Assembly: GCA_900552125.1 (NCBI GenBank)
Contig: URYK01000057.1
Location: 1 to 14,473, forward strand
Source: an uncultured Solobacterium sp.
Lineage (GTDB): Bacteria; Bacillota_I; Bacilli_A; Erysipelotrichales; Erysipelotrichaceae
Direction of reading: 5' to 3'
DNA length: 14,473 nucleotides
Position numbers and translations under genes: made by a program. Position 1 is the first letter of the stretch. Every line of letters begins with the position of its first letter. This document shows positions 14,438-14,473 of the stretch, piece by piece. The notes beneath the pieces were generated by a model that saw only the letters and a list, made by a program, of their open reading frames with translations, did no database searches and was not told the origin of the DNA.

Positions 14438-14468
14438 AATATATTGTATTACCTTGGGTTATAGTCAA
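14438..14468 (-). promoter_or_regulatory. MerR-type promoter with operator dyad, driving the regulator
   Basis: The -35 TTGACT (14468-14463) and -10 TATATT (14443-14438) are separated by 19 bp, the overlong spacer typical of MerR-controlled promoters. Within the spacer is the imperfect dyad ATAACC-CAA-GGTAAT (14462-14448), where such dimers bind. An alternative -10, TACAAT, would have a 14-bp spacer and is less likely. Confidence 0.7.
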
Positions 14469-14473
14469 GAAAA

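Overview
This is a strongly AT-rich window with Shine-Dalgarno led genes (AGGAGG-type sites), Bacillota-type insertion sequences (IS3, IS30, IS66) and a MerR regulator. It most likely comes from a low-GC Firmicute (Clostridia or Erysipelotrichia-like); no gene here fixes the genus. Nearly all intact genes read on the minus strand. There are no rRNA, tRNA or CRISPR sequences.

Region 1 (1 to about 5600) is an insertion-sequence graveyard. Two parts of a decayed IS30 transposase lie at about 100-515 and 5235-5590, both on the minus strand. Between them are an IS3-family element with visible ends but a broken transposase (552-1732), a second, much more decayed copy of its orfB (4205-4460), and IS66 tnpA/tnpB remnants (4547-5118). 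In the middle of this debris sits an apparently intact two-gene module. A radical SAM/SPASM enzyme with an N-terminal PqqD-like peptide-binding domain (2232-3575) overlaps by ATGA a 42-residue peptide gene with two cysteines (2107-2235). That small gene is easily missed and looks like a RiPP precursor.

Region 2 (5779 to 13048) is a tightly packed minus-strand operon that looks like a peptide natural-product (RiPP) cluster. In transcription order it holds: a radical SAM/SPASM protein with its own PqqD-like domain (466 aa), an unrecognised 192-aa protein, a 70-aa candidate precursor with an Ala/Val/Gly- and aromatic-rich C-terminus, a GNAT-like protein, a second radical SAM (331 aa), a PqqD-like/GNAT-like fusion, a third radical SAM (310 aa), and an ABC exporter without a peptidase domain. 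The two shorter radical SAM proteins are paralogues, and each is preceded by a GNAT-like protein, so a two-gene unit seems to have duplicated. RNA hairpins bracket the precursor gene. The 331-aa and 310-aa enzymes lack PqqD-like domains of their own and may share that of the fusion protein. No protease is encoded nearby.

Region 3 (13049 to 14473) holds about 560 bp of AT-rich leader or intergenic DNA, a clear intrinsic terminator, and a MerR-family regulator. The regulator has two predicted membrane segments and a C-terminal zinc ribbon. Its promoter has the 19-bp spacer and central dyad typical of MerR control. Whether it regulates the peptide cluster cannot be told from sequence.

Overall the window appears to carry two separate radical-SAM peptide-modification systems. 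The larger one, with three radical SAM enzymes, two GNAT-like partners and an unusual hydrophobic precursor, does not match any RiPP class I can name with confidence.
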